Shown: piece by piece, positions 34,216 through 43,182 of the stretch | Layout: the number at the start of each line of letters is the position of its first letter | Numbering within the stretch: the stretch's first letter is position 1 | DNA from: Aquipseudomonas alcaligenes NBRC 14159 | Lineage (GTDB): Bacteria > Pseudomonadota > Gammaproteobacteria > Pseudomonadales > Pseudomonadaceae | Reading direction: 5' to 3' | Assembly (NCBI RefSeq): GCF_000467105.1 | Contig: NZ_BATI01000036.1 | Span: 1 to 64,000, forward strand | DNA length: 64,000 bases | The notes under the pieces: generated by a model | The model's database searches: none | The model's input: only the letters and a program-made list of their open reading frames with translations | Told to the model about the DNA's origin: nothing | Translations under genes and position numbers: made by a program

Positions 34216-36144
34216 CTACCAGCCACCCCCGCCACCGCCGCCGCTACCACCACCGGAGGAACCGCCCCCGGAAGAGCCGCCGGAGGACGAAGACGAGCTG
34301 GCCGGCGGCGTCGACGCGCTGGCACTGGCACTGACCAGGCTGGAACTGAGGGCACCACTGAAGGCACTCGGCGAGCTGAAGCTGCTCCGTGCCTTGTACC
34401 AGTCCGGCTGGTACTCGTGCAGGCTCGGGTCGACCAGGCCAGCCTCCAGCGCAGCGGCAAAGCGCGCACTCCACTGCGCCTCCACGCCCAGCGCCATGGC
34501 ATAGGGCAGGTGGCGTTCGTACAGCTCGATGCTCATGGCCGGTGCATCACCGGCACGGGCCAGCACCTCGCTCTCGGCCAGTTGCAGGTAGTCACGGTAG
34601 CCGGCCGCCGCATCCAGCAGCGCCTGGCCTTTCACCGAAGGCGCCTCCAGCCAGCGGTAGAACAGCACCAGCTGCACCAGGAAAGCGATGAACAGCAGCA
34701 GCACCGGCAACGACGTGGCGGAATACAACATGCCCAGGCCGATCGGCACCGGCCAGCCGAACATTAGGGCCACCAGGCCCATGCCGATGCGCTTGCCCCA
34801 GGTCGACTGCCGCGCGGCCATCACCAGCATGATGGCGAAGGGAATGCCGAAGCCGAAGGAGAACAGCAGGCCGCCGATCCCCAGCGCCCATTGCTCGTCG
34901 CCCTCCAGCCCGGCCAGCGCGGCAACCAGCATGCCCGGAACCGCCAGGGCCAGGCCGGTGGCCCAGGCCCCGCGGTTGGTGGCGTGCCACAGGTTGCCGT
35001 GGGTCTGCAGGCTGTCGACCATGCGCGCCTTCATCTCGGCCAGGCGCGGCTGGTAGGTACTGCCCAACTCCAGCGGCCGGTCGCCCTTGCTCGTCGGGAA
35101 CAGCCGGCGTAGCCACTCGATTTCGCCGATGCGGGCCGACTCGATCGGCTTCTTGCCGCGCTGGATGACAAAACCCTCGGCACGCGGCCGGTCCTGCAGG
35201 CGAATCAGACCCTGGATGGCCCAGTCGGTGAAGCAGATGCTCAGCGCCCGCGCCTCATCGAAGGCGCCGCGAAAGCCACGGTGCCAGAGATAGCCGACCT
35301 GGGTCGGGCTGAGGTCGTCCGGCGCCTCGAAGCGCACGATATGCAGGCCCTTGCGCGGGTCGCGCCCGACACGCCGCCAGGTGCGCAGGTAGTAGCCCAG
35401 CAGCGCCAGCCAGAGCAGCCCGCCCAGCGTCAGGCCGGCGTTGTCGAACAGCAGGCGCAAGCCGCGCTGAAACAGGCCGGGCCGCTCGATCAGTCCGGAC
35501 TGCCAGTCCAGGGCAATGGTGAAGCCCTGCTGAGGCGGCAGCACGACGGTGGTTTCCACCAGCAGCGTGTCGTCGGTCAGCTCCACGACCCGATAGCCCC
35601 GGCCCTGCGCTCCGCTGGCGCCGGTGTAGCCGGCGAGCTGACCAATCTTGGCCCCGGCCGGCAACCGCACACGCGCCGACGCCTGCAGGATCGGGAACGC
35701 CCAGGCATTGCCGGTGACGTTCCAGTACAGCTCGTCCTCGTCCGGCCGCTGCAGCAGCTGCGGATCGACCCGGTAGCGCAGTTCGTACACGTAGCGCCCC
35801 GGGTCCAGCTGGATATGTGGCGAACCGAGGTAGAAACGCTGGTAGGCGCCCTGGCTCTCACGGCGCACCGACTCGGCTTCACCGTCGCGGGTGGCGCTGA
35901 GCAGGTCGATCGGCGTCTTGCGCAGCAGACCACCGGGCAGGCGATAGGTCACCGGAATGTCGCGATAGATGCCGCGCTGGATCTTGTCGCCCTCGGCCTG
36001 CACGGTGATGCGCTCGGTCACGTCCAGCCGGCCATCGTTGCGAACCTGCAGCTCGACGGCGAAATCCTCGATCACTTCCTGCGCCAGCGTCACGCCAGGC
36101 AGCACGGCACACAACAGCAGCAGGGGTTTCAGCCATCCCGGCAT
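34216..36144 (-). CDS. DUF2207 membrane protein, copy 1 of tandem pair
   Basis: A 642-aa protein with signal peptide (LKPLLLLCAVLPGVTLA). It shows TERITVQAEGDKIQRGIYRDIP, RVDPQLLQ, DELYWNVTGNAWAFPI, a TM helix (LGGLLWLALLGYYL), a mid region YLWHRGFRGAFDEARA, more TM helices between about 390 and 510, and the same Ser/Gly tail ending GGGGGGGW as its downstream paralogue. It begins 3 bp after the LemA gene stop. The pairing of LemA with DUF2207 genes is common in proteobacteria and suggests a membrane complex. Confidence 0.8.
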   Translation of the reverse strand: MPGWLKPLLLLCAVLPGVTLAQEVIEDFAVELQVRNDGRLDVTERITVQAEGDKIQRGIYRDIPVTYRLPGGLLRKTPIDLLSATRDGEAESVRRESQGAYQRFYLGSPHIQLDPGRYVYELRYRVDPQLLQRPDEDELYWNVTGNAWAFPILQASARVRLPAGAKIGQLAGYTGASGAQGRGYRVVELTDDTLLVETTVVLPPQQGFTIALDWQSGLIERPGLFQRGLRLLFDNAGLTLGGLLWLALLGYYLRTWRRVGRDPRKGLHIVRFEAPDDLSPTQVGYLWHRGFRGAFDEARALSICFTDWAIQGLIRLQDRPRAEGFVIQRGKKPIESARIGEIEWLRRLFPTSKGDRPLELGSTYQPRLAEMKARMVDSLQTHGNLWHATNRGAWATGLALAVPGMLVAALAGLEGDEQWALGIGGLLFSFGFGIPFAIMLVMAARQSTWGKRIGMGLVALMFGWPVPIGLGMLYSATSLPVLLLFIAFLVQLVLFYRWLEAPSVKGQALLDAAAGYRDYLQLAESEVLARAGDAPAMSIELYERHLPYAMALGVEAQWSARFAAALEAGLVDPSLHEYQPDWYKARSSFSSPSAFSGALSSSLVSASASASTPPASSSSSSGGSSGGGSSGGGSGGGGGGGW

Positions 36145-36146
36145 GT

Positions 36147-36710
36147 TCAGAACTCCAATTGCGGCGACAGCCCGTCGCGGGCGTCATCCAGGGCAAAATA
36201 GGCGGCGCAGCGAAAACCGAAGGCCTTGGCCAGCAGGTTGCTCGGCACCGACTCGACCAGCACGTTGAGCTCGCGCACGGCGCCGTTGTAGTAGCGGCGC
36301 GCCATCTGGATATGCTCCTCGACCTCGCTCAGATTGCGCTGCAGGTCGAGGAACACCGCGTCAGCCTTGAGCTCCGGATACCCCTCGACCAGGGCAAAGG
36401 TGCGCTGCAGGGCGGCCGACAACTGGCCTTCGATCGGGCCGCGGCCAGCGGCGCCATCGCGCTCGTGGGCCTGCGCTTCGCCACGCCGAATGACCAGCTC
36501 TTCCAGGGTATCGCGCTCATGCGCCATGTAGGCCTTGAGACAGGCGACCAACTGCGGGATCAGGCTGGAACGGCGCTTGAGTTGCACATCGATGCCACTC
36601 CAGGCCTCCGCCACCCGCGCGCGGTTGAACACCAGGCGGTTGTAGCCATAGATACCGGCCAACAGCACCAGCACGCACAGGGCACCGCCCCACCATCCGA
36701 ATCCCTGCAT
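36147..36710 (-). CDS. LemA family protein
   Basis: A 187-aa protein with an N-terminal TM anchor (GGALCVLVLLAGIYGYNRLVF) and a four-helix LemA domain: RARVAEAWSGIDVQLKRRSSLIPQLV, LEGYPELKA-like VEGYPELKADAVFLDLQRNLSEVEEHIQMARRYYN and VPSNLLAKAFGF. The start at 36710 follows GAGGGA closely. It is first in a three-gene operon with two DUF2207 genes. LemA proteins are membrane-linked helical proteins of unclear role in envelope function. Confidence 0.88.
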   Translation of the reverse strand: MQGFGWWGGALCVLVLLAGIYGYNRLVFNRARVAEAWSGIDVQLKRRSSLIPQLVACLKAYMAHERDTLEELVIRRGEAQAHERDGAAGRGPIEGQLSAALQRTFALVEGYPELKADAVFLDLQRNLSEVEEHIQMARRYYNGAVRELNVLVESVPSNLLAKAFGFRCAAYFALDDARDGLSPQLEF

Positions 36711-37175
36711 TCCCTCGCCCCCGGCTAGTTCCAGGCGCCCAGTGTACCTGCCGAACCAGGCCGATGCCGCCGATTGCGCCACAGCCGCCCAACAGCACAA
36801 CAGCACAACACGTGCAGGTGCAGGTGCAGGCGCTCGCCGCCCCTCGCCTCGCATGGCCAGGCGGCAAAGCCAGCCAGGCAACGACCATGAACCAGCGCAC
36901 AATGAAAATGCCGCGCCGGTTCACACTGACGCCACTTCAGTGATGGCCAAATGTGAACCATGGCAAAACTTCAAGTAAGCCATTTCTTACACGAATTAAA
37001 CAAATAACCAACATATAAACAGCGATTGGCCACTATCCCTGAAATTGGCGTCAAAGTTTGCTACAGACTTGGCCCGAGCACACTTCAGGCAATCTTTGCG
37101 CTTGTCTAACACTTCACACTTTCCGCCTTGCCCGACCTCGCCAGCGGGTCTAGGATGCCCACCCCAGAAGGATTC
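36711..37175. other. Non-coding AT-richer stretch upstream of the T6SS operon
   Basis: This is most of a 584-bp gap between divergent lemA and tssA. Short frames here have no ribosome site or protein-like content. It is richer in A/T than the flanks, with scattered direct words such as TTGGCC and CACTTCA. A near-match to a sigma-54 promoter, TGGCGTCAAAGTTTGC at 37046-37061, has one base too many between GG and GC. No gene was recognised. Confidence 0.5.
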
Positions 37176-37217
37176 TGTGCAACTACTTGCGCAAACAACT
37201 GCGCAGAAAGTTGCACA
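37176..37217. promoter_or_regulatory. 42-bp inverted repeat upstream of tssA, candidate activator site
   Basis: The left arm TGTGCAACTACTTGCGCA and the right arm (other strand) TGTGCAACTTTCTGCGCA are 18 bp each, differing in 3 central bases, with a 6-base spacer. The inner TTGCGCA...TGCGCA is itself palindromic. It is centred about 98 bp before the tssA start, a distance typical of upstream activator sites. The operon encodes its own sigma-54 activator (48983), so that protein is a candidate binder; this is inference. Confidence 0.55.
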
Positions 37218-37294
37218 TATCAACCAAGCAACCGCTTGCTTCATATATATAAGAAGCCATCGGAAGTTGCTGGATAGCGAACAGAGTCAAAGGA

Positions 37295-38857
37295 ATGACT
37301 GCACTTTCACCCCTGGCTGAGCATTATTTGCAGCTGGCGAAAAACCCCATTAACGATGGAGATTTCGCCGGTGCCGATATGCGTTATTCCGGCGAATTCG
37401 AAACCCTCGAAGGCGAGCTGGAAAAAGCCGCGTCCCTGCACCAGACCGAGGCCATCGACTGGCAGAAGATCCGCGATCTGAGCGAGGCGCTGCTGCGTCA
37501 TCACTCCAAGGATCTGCGCGCCGCCTGCTGGATGACCTGGGCGCTGTACCAGCGCGAGGGACTGGCCGGCCTGCAGGCGGGTCTCGGCCTGCTCCACCTG
37601 CTGTGTGGCGAGCGCTGGAACGAGCTGCACCCGCGCAAGGACCGCACCCGCGCCGCCGCCCTAGCCTGGCTCACCCCGCGCCTGGAAAAAGCCCTGGCCG
37701 AGGACATCCCGGTGGCCGCGCAGCTGCCGCTGTTCCGCTCCCTGGCCGAGCTGCTGCGCGGCCTGGAGACCTGCCTGGCGCAGCGTCTGGGCGAGGAAGC
37801 ACCGCTGCTGCTGCCGCTGTGCCGCCGCCTGGACGAGCAGATCAACCGTGCCAGCCAGGGCCAGAGCGAACCCGGGATGGTCGGCGCGGCCATCGCTCAG
37901 GTCAAACAGGCCGCCGCCCAGGTGATCAACCCCAGCGCCCCGCTGGACAACGAGCGCGACGCGCACAAGTCGCTGCGCGCCCTGCAGGACGGTGCTCGGC
38001 CGCTGTGTGCCTGGTGGCTGAAGCAGAAGGCCAGCGACCTGCGCGCCCTGCGCCTGTCCCGCACCCTGCTGTGGCTGCCGATCGATGGCCTGCCGCAGGC
38101 CAATGCCGAACAGATCACCGCCCTGCGCGGTTTGCCCGCCGACAAGCTGGCCAGCTTCGCCGAGCGCTTCGCCGCCGGCCAGTACGCCGACCTGCTGGTG
38201 GAAGTGGAAGCCAGCATCGCCCGCGCGCCATTCTGGCTGGATGGCCAGCGCCTGGCCTGGGAATGCCTGCAGGAACTCGGCGCCGAGGCCGCCATGGTCG
38301 AAGTGGAGATGCAGCTGGCGCTGTTCCTGCAGCGCGTACCCGGCCTGGACGAACTGCGCTACCACGACGGCGCGCCCTTCGCCGATGCCGAGACCCGCGC
38401 CTGGATAGGCGCCAGCGTGCTGCCGCACCTGCAGCCGCCGAGCGCCGAACCGACCGTGCAGGTTGGCGCCGGCGGCGAGCTGCCGGCCTGGGAAGTCGCC
38501 CTGCAAGCGGCCCTGCCACGCCTGCGCAAGGACGGCCTGAAGCCCGCGGTGCAGCAGCTCAAGCAGGGCATGGCCCAGGCCCAGGGCGGCCGCGCGCGGT
38601 TCTTCTGGCAGCTCGCCCTGGCGCGCCTGTGCAGCGCGGCGAAGAAGCACGAACTGGCCAAGACCCAACTCGAATCCCTCGACCAGACGCTGCAGGCCTC
38701 CGGCCTCGGCGAGTGGGAACCCGATCTCGCCCTGGAAGTGCTGCGTCTGCTGCACAACTGCTACGAGCTGCTGCCGCAGAACCACGCGATCCGCGAGCGC
38801 AAGGAAGAGATCCACCGCAGGCTGTGCCACCTCGATCTCGAAGTGGTGCTGGATTGA
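37295..38857 (+). CDS. tssA: T6SS protein TssA
   Basis: A 520-aa TssA (ImpA/VasJ-type) protein that guides baseplate and sheath assembly. The ImpA_N domain begins PLAEHYLQLAKNPINDGDFAGADMRYSGEFETLEGELEKAA and includes DLRAACWMTWALYQREGLAGLQAGL. The C-terminal VasJ-like region has FFWQLALARLCSAAKKHELAKTQLESL. AAGGA lies directly before the ATG. It is the first gene of the cluster, as hsiA2 is in P. aeruginosa HSI-II. The whole block from here to the window end is on the + strand. Confidence 0.93.
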   Translation: MTALSPLAEHYLQLAKNPINDGDFAGADMRYSGEFETLEGELEKAASLHQTEAIDWQKIRDLSEALLRHHSKDLRAACWMTWALYQREGLAGLQAGLGLLHLLCGERWNELHPRKDRTRAAALAWLTPRLEKALAEDIPVAAQLPLFRSLAELLRGLETCLAQRLGEEAPLLLPLCRRLDEQINRASQGQSEPGMVGAAIAQVKQAAAQVINPSAPLDNERDAHKSLRALQDGARPLCAWWLKQKASDLRALRLSRTLLWLPIDGLPQANAEQITALRGLPADKLASFAERFAAGQYADLLVEVEASIARAPFWLDGQRLAWECLQELGAEAAMVEVEMQLALFLQRVPGLDELRYHDGAPFADAETRAWIGASVLPHLQPPSAEPTVQVGAGGELPAWEVALQAALPRLRKDGLKPAVQQLKQGMAQAQGGRARFFWQLALARLCSAAKKHELAKTQLESLDQTLQASGLGEWEPDLALEVLRLLHNCYELLPQNHAIRERKEEIHRRLCHLDLEVVLD

Positions 38858-38895
38858 GGCCGCCAGGCCTCCGCTTAACGTAAAGGAGAACAACC

Positions 38896-39402
38896 ATGGC
38901 CAAAGAAGGCTCGGTAGCACCCAAGGAACGCATCAACGTCACCTTCAAACCGGCGACCGGCGGTGCTCAGGAAGAGATCGAACTGCCCCTCAAGTTGATG
39001 GTTCTGGGTGATTTCACCCAGCGCGCCGACGACCGCAAGATCGAGGACCGCAAGCCGATCAGCATCGACAAGAACAACTTCGACGAAGTGCTGGGCAAGC
39101 AGGAGCTGAGCCTGACCTTCGCCGTGCCCAACCGCCTGCAGGACGAAGAAACCGACGACGAGCTGCCGGTGCAGCTGCGCATCAACTCGATGAAGGACTT
39201 CAACCCGGCCGCCGTGGTCGACCAGGTCCCCGAGCTGAAGAAGCTGATGGAACTGCGCGACGCCCTGGTCGCCCTGAAAGGCCCGCTGGGCAACGCCCCG
39301 GCCTTCCGCAAAGCGATCGAAAGCGTTCTCTCCGACGACGACTCCCGTGACCGCGTACTGGGTGAACTGGGCCTCGCCGCCCAAGCCCAGCAAGACGCCT
39401 GA
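38896..39402 (+). CDS. tssB: T6SS sheath small subunit TssB
   Basis: A 168-aa TssB/VipA protein. Together with TssC it forms the contractile sheath. The N-terminal KERINVTFKPATGG, KLMVLGDFTQRADDRKIEDRKPISIDKNNFDEVLG and FNPAAVVDQVPELKKLMELRDALVALKGPLGN match the family closely. An AAAGGAG ribosome site precedes the start. It is followed 23 bp later by tssC. Confidence 0.95.
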   Translation: MAKEGSVAPKERINVTFKPATGGAQEEIELPLKLMVLGDFTQRADDRKIEDRKPISIDKNNFDEVLGKQELSLTFAVPNRLQDEETDDELPVQLRINSMKDFNPAAVVDQVPELKKLMELRDALVALKGPLGNAPAFRKAIESVLSDDDSRDRVLGELGLAAQAQQDA

Positions 39403-39425
39403 ACCCTCGACAAGGAAGCCCGAGC

Positions 39426-40901
39426 ATGAGCACCAGTGCAGTAGTGGAAAGCACCCGGAATGTCGCCGAAGCTGGCATTCTCGACCGCATCATCGCGGAA
39501 ACCCGCCTGACCCCGGATGACGAGGCCTATGACATCGCCAAGCGTGGCGTGTCCGCCTTCATCGAAGAGCTGCTGAAGCCGCACAACCAGAACGAGCCGG
39601 TGAAGAAGGCCATGGTCGACCGCATGATTGCGGAGATCGACGCCAAGCTCAGCCGGCAGATGGACGAGATCCTCCACCACGCCGACTTCCAGGCTCTGGA
39701 ATCCTCCTGGCGCGGCCTCAAGCTGCTGGTCGATCGCACCGATTTCCGCGAGAACACCAAGCTGGAGATCCTCAACGCCTCCAAGCAGGACCTGCTGGAT
39801 GACTTCGAGGACAGCCCGGAAATCACCCAGTCCGGCCTGTACAAGCACATCTACACCGCCGAATACGGCCAGTTCGGCGGCCAGCCGGTCGGCGCCATCG
39901 TCGCCAACTACTTCTTCGACCCCAGCTCACCGGACATCAAGACCCTGCAGCACGTGGCCTCGGTCGCCTGCATGGCCCACGCGCCGTTCATCGCCGCCGC
40001 CGGCCCGAAATTCTTCGGCCTGGAAAGCTTCACCGGCCTGCCCAACCTCAAGGATCTCAAGGATCACTTCGAGGGCCCGCAGTTCGCCAAGTGGCAGAGC
40101 TTCCGCGAGCGCGAAGACGCGCGCTACGTCGGCCTGACCCTGCCGCGCTTCCTGCTGCGCAACCCCTACGATCCGGAAGAGAACCCGGTGAAGACCTTCG
40201 TCTACAAGGAGAGCGTGTCCGCCAGCCACGAGCACTACCTGTGGGGCAACACCGCCTACACCTTCGCCTCCAAGCTGACCGACAGCTTCGCCAAGTTCCG
40301 CTGGTGCCCGAACATCATCGGCCCGCAGAGCGGTGGCGCGGTGGAAGACCTGCCGCTGCACCACTTCGAGAGCATGGGCGAGATCGAGACCAAGATCCCC
40401 ACCGAAGTGCTGGTTTCCGACCGTCGTGAATACGAACTGGCCGAAGAAGGCTTCATCGCCCTGACCATGCGCAAGGGCAGCGACAACGCCGCGTTCTTCT
40501 CCGCCAACTCCACGCAGAAGCCGAAGTTCTTCGGCATCAGCGAAGAAGGCAAGACCGCCGAGCTGAACTACAAGCTCGGCACCCAGCTGCCCTACCTGTT
40601 CATCGTCAACCGCCTGGCGCACTACCTGAAAGTGCTGCAGCGCGAGCAGATCGGCGCGTGGAAAGAGCGCACCGACCTGGAACTGGAGCTGAACAAGTGG
40701 ATCCGCCAGTTCGTCGCCGACCAGGAGAACCCCAGCTCGGAAGTCCGCAGCCGTCGTCCGCTGCGCGCCGCGCAGGTGATCGTCAGCGACGTGGAAGGCG
40801 AGCCGGGCTGGTACCGCGTCAGCCTCAACGTGCGCCCGCACTTCAAGTACATGGGTGCCGATTTCACCCTGTCCTTGGTCGGCAAGCTGGACAAGGAGTA
40901 A
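39426..40901 (+). CDS. tssC: T6SS sheath large subunit TssC
   Basis: A 491-aa TssC/VipB sheath protein. Hallmarks are LESSWRGLKLLVDRTDF, EYGQFGGQPVGAIVANYFFD, PFIAAAGPKFFGLESF, the LPRFLLRNPYDPEENPVKTFVYKE block and the C-terminal PGWYRVSLNVRPHFKYMGADFTLSLVGKLDKE. It has normal length with no lesion. Gene order tssB-tssC-tssE is conserved. Confidence 0.96.
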   Translation: MSTSAVVESTRNVAEAGILDRIIAETRLTPDDEAYDIAKRGVSAFIEELLKPHNQNEPVKKAMVDRMIAEIDAKLSRQMDEILHHADFQALESSWRGLKLLVDRTDFRENTKLEILNASKQDLLDDFEDSPEITQSGLYKHIYTAEYGQFGGQPVGAIVANYFFDPSSPDIKTLQHVASVACMAHAPFIAAAGPKFFGLESFTGLPNLKDLKDHFEGPQFAKWQSFREREDARYVGLTLPRFLLRNPYDPEENPVKTFVYKESVSASHEHYLWGNTAYTFASKLTDSFAKFRWCPNIIGPQSGGAVEDLPLHHFESMGEIETKIPTEVLVSDRREYELAEEGFIALTMRKGSDNAAFFSANSTQKPKFFGISEEGKTAELNYKLGTQLPYLFIVNRLAHYLKVLQREQIGAWKERTDLELELNKWIRQFVADQENPSSEVRSRRPLRAAQVIVSDVEGEPGWYRVSLNVRPHFKYMGADFTLSLVGKLDKE

Positions 40902-40907
40902 GGGGCA

Positions 40908-41315
40908 ATGACCGGATACGGCAGCCTGTTCGAGCGCCTCGGCGGTGACACCGTCGGCCGCGCCCGCCTCGACCACGAGGTGAGCGTGATGGCCTCGGTG
41001 GCTGCCCATCTGGCCAAGATGCTCAGCACCCGGGCGGGCAGCGTGCAGACGCTGCCCGACTACGGGTTGCCCGATCTCAACGACATGCGCCTGTCGCTGC
41101 ACGACGCGTTGCAGCAGGCACGCATGGCGATCGAACGCTTCATCGAACAATACGAGCCGCGCCTGAAACAGGTGCGGGTCATTTCCCTGCCGCGCGAGCA
41201 CGACCCGCTCAGCCTCAACTTCGCCATCGAAGGGCTGCTGCAGGTCGATGGCATCAAGCGCCAGGTCAGTTTCGCCGCGCAGCTGGATGGCAGCGGGCAA
41301 GTGAAGGTCAGGTAA
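40908..41315 (+). CDS. tssE: T6SS baseplate protein TssE
   Basis: A 135-aa gp25-like baseplate subunit (hsiF2 in P. aeruginosa). It starts MTGYGSLFERLGG and contains LPDYGLPDLND and YEPRLKQVRV, both family marks. It is 6 bp after tssC. In HSI-II the next gene is tssF; here three cargo genes intervene. Confidence 0.93.
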   Translation: MTGYGSLFERLGGDTVGRARLDHEVSVMASVAAHLAKMLSTRAGSVQTLPDYGLPDLNDMRLSLHDALQQARMAIERFIEQYEPRLKQVRVISLPREHDPLSLNFAIEGLLQVDGIKRQVSFAAQLDGSGQVKVR

Positions 41316-41339
41316 GGGCCTGTTCAAAGGAGAGCATGG

Positions 41340-42803
41340 ATGTCCGGTAAACCCGCCGCCCGCCTGGGCGACCCCACCGCCTGCCCGGTTCCCGGCCACG
41401 GCACCAACCCCATCGCTGTCGGCTCGCCCAACGTGCTGTTCGACAGCCTGCCGGCGGCCCGCCAGGGCGATGCCTCTGCCTGCGGCGGCGCGCTGTCGGG
41501 CAATGTAATCCCGACCGTGCTGATCAATGGCAAGCCGGCAACCACCATTGGCACCGTGGGTAACCACGGCAATGTGGTGGTGGCAGGGTCGGGGACGGTG
41601 TTGATTGGCACCAGTGGTGGCGGAGCGACGATAGGCCCGGTCGCCCCGGTGTCCTTTGTCGCCAGCGCCGTGGCGGCAATTGTCGACGCACTTGTTCCGG
41701 GCGCCGAAGCCGCCGAGCAGAAGAGCGAGGCGCTGGACTACCGACTGGAGCTGAAGTCCGACGGCAATCGCATCCTCACTCCGCTGGAGATTCCCGACTA
41801 CGCCGAGCTGGCCAGCGGCACCACGAAGAGTCGGGAAACCATCGATTTCCTGGTCATCAACCGCGAGCAACCCGCCGACAGCCTGACCCTGGAAGTGCTG
41901 GACGGCAGCACGCTGATCTATGCCGAAGCCGATACCGCCAAGCTGCTGCCCACCGGCGAACACCCCTGGCAATGGGACGGCTACAGCCTCGCCGGCGTCC
42001 TCGATACCAAGGTGCTCAAGAGTGCCGCGCTCAAGGTGCGCCTGACTGCGGTCAAGGGTGGCCTGCAGCAGATCATGGAGCTTCCGCTGGCCAATAAAAG
42101 CGAGGAAGTGGACTGGGTAGATGCGCGGGTCGATCAGAATGCCAAGACTGTCGAAGTCACTGTACGCCCAAGTTTCTCCGACGGCGGCATCAAGGATCAG
42201 AACAGCAATCTCACACCACTGGCATATCCAGCGTTGGAAGCTCAGGCCAAGAGAGGGATTGAGCATTACTGGTCTCGCAATGGTACGCGTACCCAAGGCA
42301 TCGCCAGCGGCATCAATACCAGCAATGGACTTTATCGCTGTACGGTACAGGCGGACATTAATGCAAAACCTTCCGCCAAGAATTTTCCGCTTACCGAGAA
42401 TTTAACCGTAGATGGCGGCCGGTCAACCAGCCTTGGAGGCTTCAGAGTTATCCACCACAACTTCGGATACTGGTCAGTACGCAGATACCCTACGTTTTTC
42501 GCCGATGAAGAGTTCATGCACACCGCGGCCCATGAATTCGGTCATTTGGTTCTTAATGAATATGGTGACGGCGGCCTGATACCACATTATTCATGGAGCC
42601 ATAAAGATACTTCCACCGTTTTGACTCAAAACAGAAAAGACAACCACTACATTTCAGCTACCGGGGAGCTGGATGTGATGCATTACTTCACCGAGGACCC
42701 AGTTGGAGAAGCTGCCTGGCTGGATTTCTGGGATAGATCATCCATCTCCGAGCAGGATGTCAAAGGCCTGCTTTGGCTAAGCCGAGTAGAGTTCAATGAC
42801 TAG
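41340..42803 (+). CDS. PAAR-domain T6SS effector with C-terminal zinc-metallopeptidase motif
   Basis: A 487-aa protein. Residues 1-95 are a PAAR domain (PAARLGDPTACPVPGHG, VLINGKPATTIGTVGNHGNVVVAGSGTVLIG) that sharpens the VgrG spike. A hydrophobic Ala/Val stretch (about 104-125) and a middle domain follow. The C-terminal third has HTAAHEFGHLVLNEYGD with His398, Glu399 and His402 of a gluzincin-type HExxH site; the third ligand is unclear. GC content falls sharply from about 42080 while the PAAR part is host-like, so the toxin end seems exchanged. The next gene, an overlapping lipoprotein, is the likely immunity factor. The target, perhaps periplasmic, is unknown. No match to a named effector is claimed. 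Confidence 0.83.
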   Translation: MSGKPAARLGDPTACPVPGHGTNPIAVGSPNVLFDSLPAARQGDASACGGALSGNVIPTVLINGKPATTIGTVGNHGNVVVAGSGTVLIGTSGGGATIGPVAPVSFVASAVAAIVDALVPGAEAAEQKSEALDYRLELKSDGNRILTPLEIPDYAELASGTTKSRETIDFLVINREQPADSLTLEVLDGSTLIYAEADTAKLLPTGEHPWQWDGYSLAGVLDTKVLKSAALKVRLTAVKGGLQQIMELPLANKSEEVDWVDARVDQNAKTVEVTVRPSFSDGGIKDQNSNLTPLAYPALEAQAKRGIEHYWSRNGTRTQGIASGINTSNGLYRCTVQADINAKPSAKNFPLTENLTVDGGRSTSLGGFRVIHHNFGYWSVRRYPTFFADEEFMHTAAHEFGHLVLNEYGDGGLIPHYSWSHKDTSTVLTQNRKDNHYISATGELDVMHYFTEDPVGEAAWLDFWDRSSISEQDVKGLLWLSRVEFND

Positions 42804-43182
42804 AACACTAGGCATATTCGCGACCATGCTTATGACTGGCTGCACAGCCCAGGAAAAGTACGTCTTTATCGTAGATTTTTACAATGAATGCTCATACACA
42901 GTTAGCATTGACGTTAATGAATACTCGAATGCCAAGACACCTCTGCATCTTGTCAAAACACTGCAGCCAGGCGAATCCACAGAGGTGCTTTCTTATATCT
43001 CTTTTAGCGATGATTTGATCAGTGGTTTTCCGGATACCTACAAACTGGAAATATCGGCGAACCAGAAGAAGATAACACTGAAAAAGCCCGAATTTATCGC
43101 CGCTCTTGAAGAGTCCTCGATTGGCGAACCAGGAAATACCGTTGATATCTGGAAGATATCTTCAGATCAACTATGTCCATAA
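42796..43182 (+). CDS. Probable immunity lipoprotein
   Basis: A 128-aa protein with a lipoprotein-like signal (TLGIFATMLMTGC), then a mature domain rich in Asn, Tyr, Lys and Ser. No family is recognised. It is AT-rich: bases 42841-42960 hold 47 G/C of 120 by hand count, against 43 of 60 at 40321-40380 in tssC. It overlaps the effector stop by 8 bases. Place, lipidation signal and foreign composition fit a periplasmic immunity protein for the metallopeptidase; this is inferred. Confidence 0.65.
   Translation: MTRTLGIFATMLMTGCTAQEKYVFIVDFYNECSYTVSIDVNEYSNAKTPLHLVKTLQPGESTEVLSYISFSDDLISGFPDTYKLEISANQKKITLKKPEFIAALEESSIGEPGNTVDIWKISSDQLCP

Noticed and set aside
37046..37061. Sigma-54 (-24/-12) promoter TGGCGTCAAAGTTTGC
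   Set aside because: There are 11 bases between GG and GC instead of 10, and it lies upstream rather than downstream of the candidate activator site.
39927..42296. A 789-aa minus-strand frame opposite tssC, tssE and the effector
   Set aside because: No domain or ribosome site; it mirrors well-supported + strand genes.
42525..42575. Metzincin-type peptidase site in the effector
   Set aside because: After HEFGH the sequence LVLNEYGDGG lacks the Gly and third His of HExxHxxGxxH; only the gluzincin-like HExxH can be claimed.
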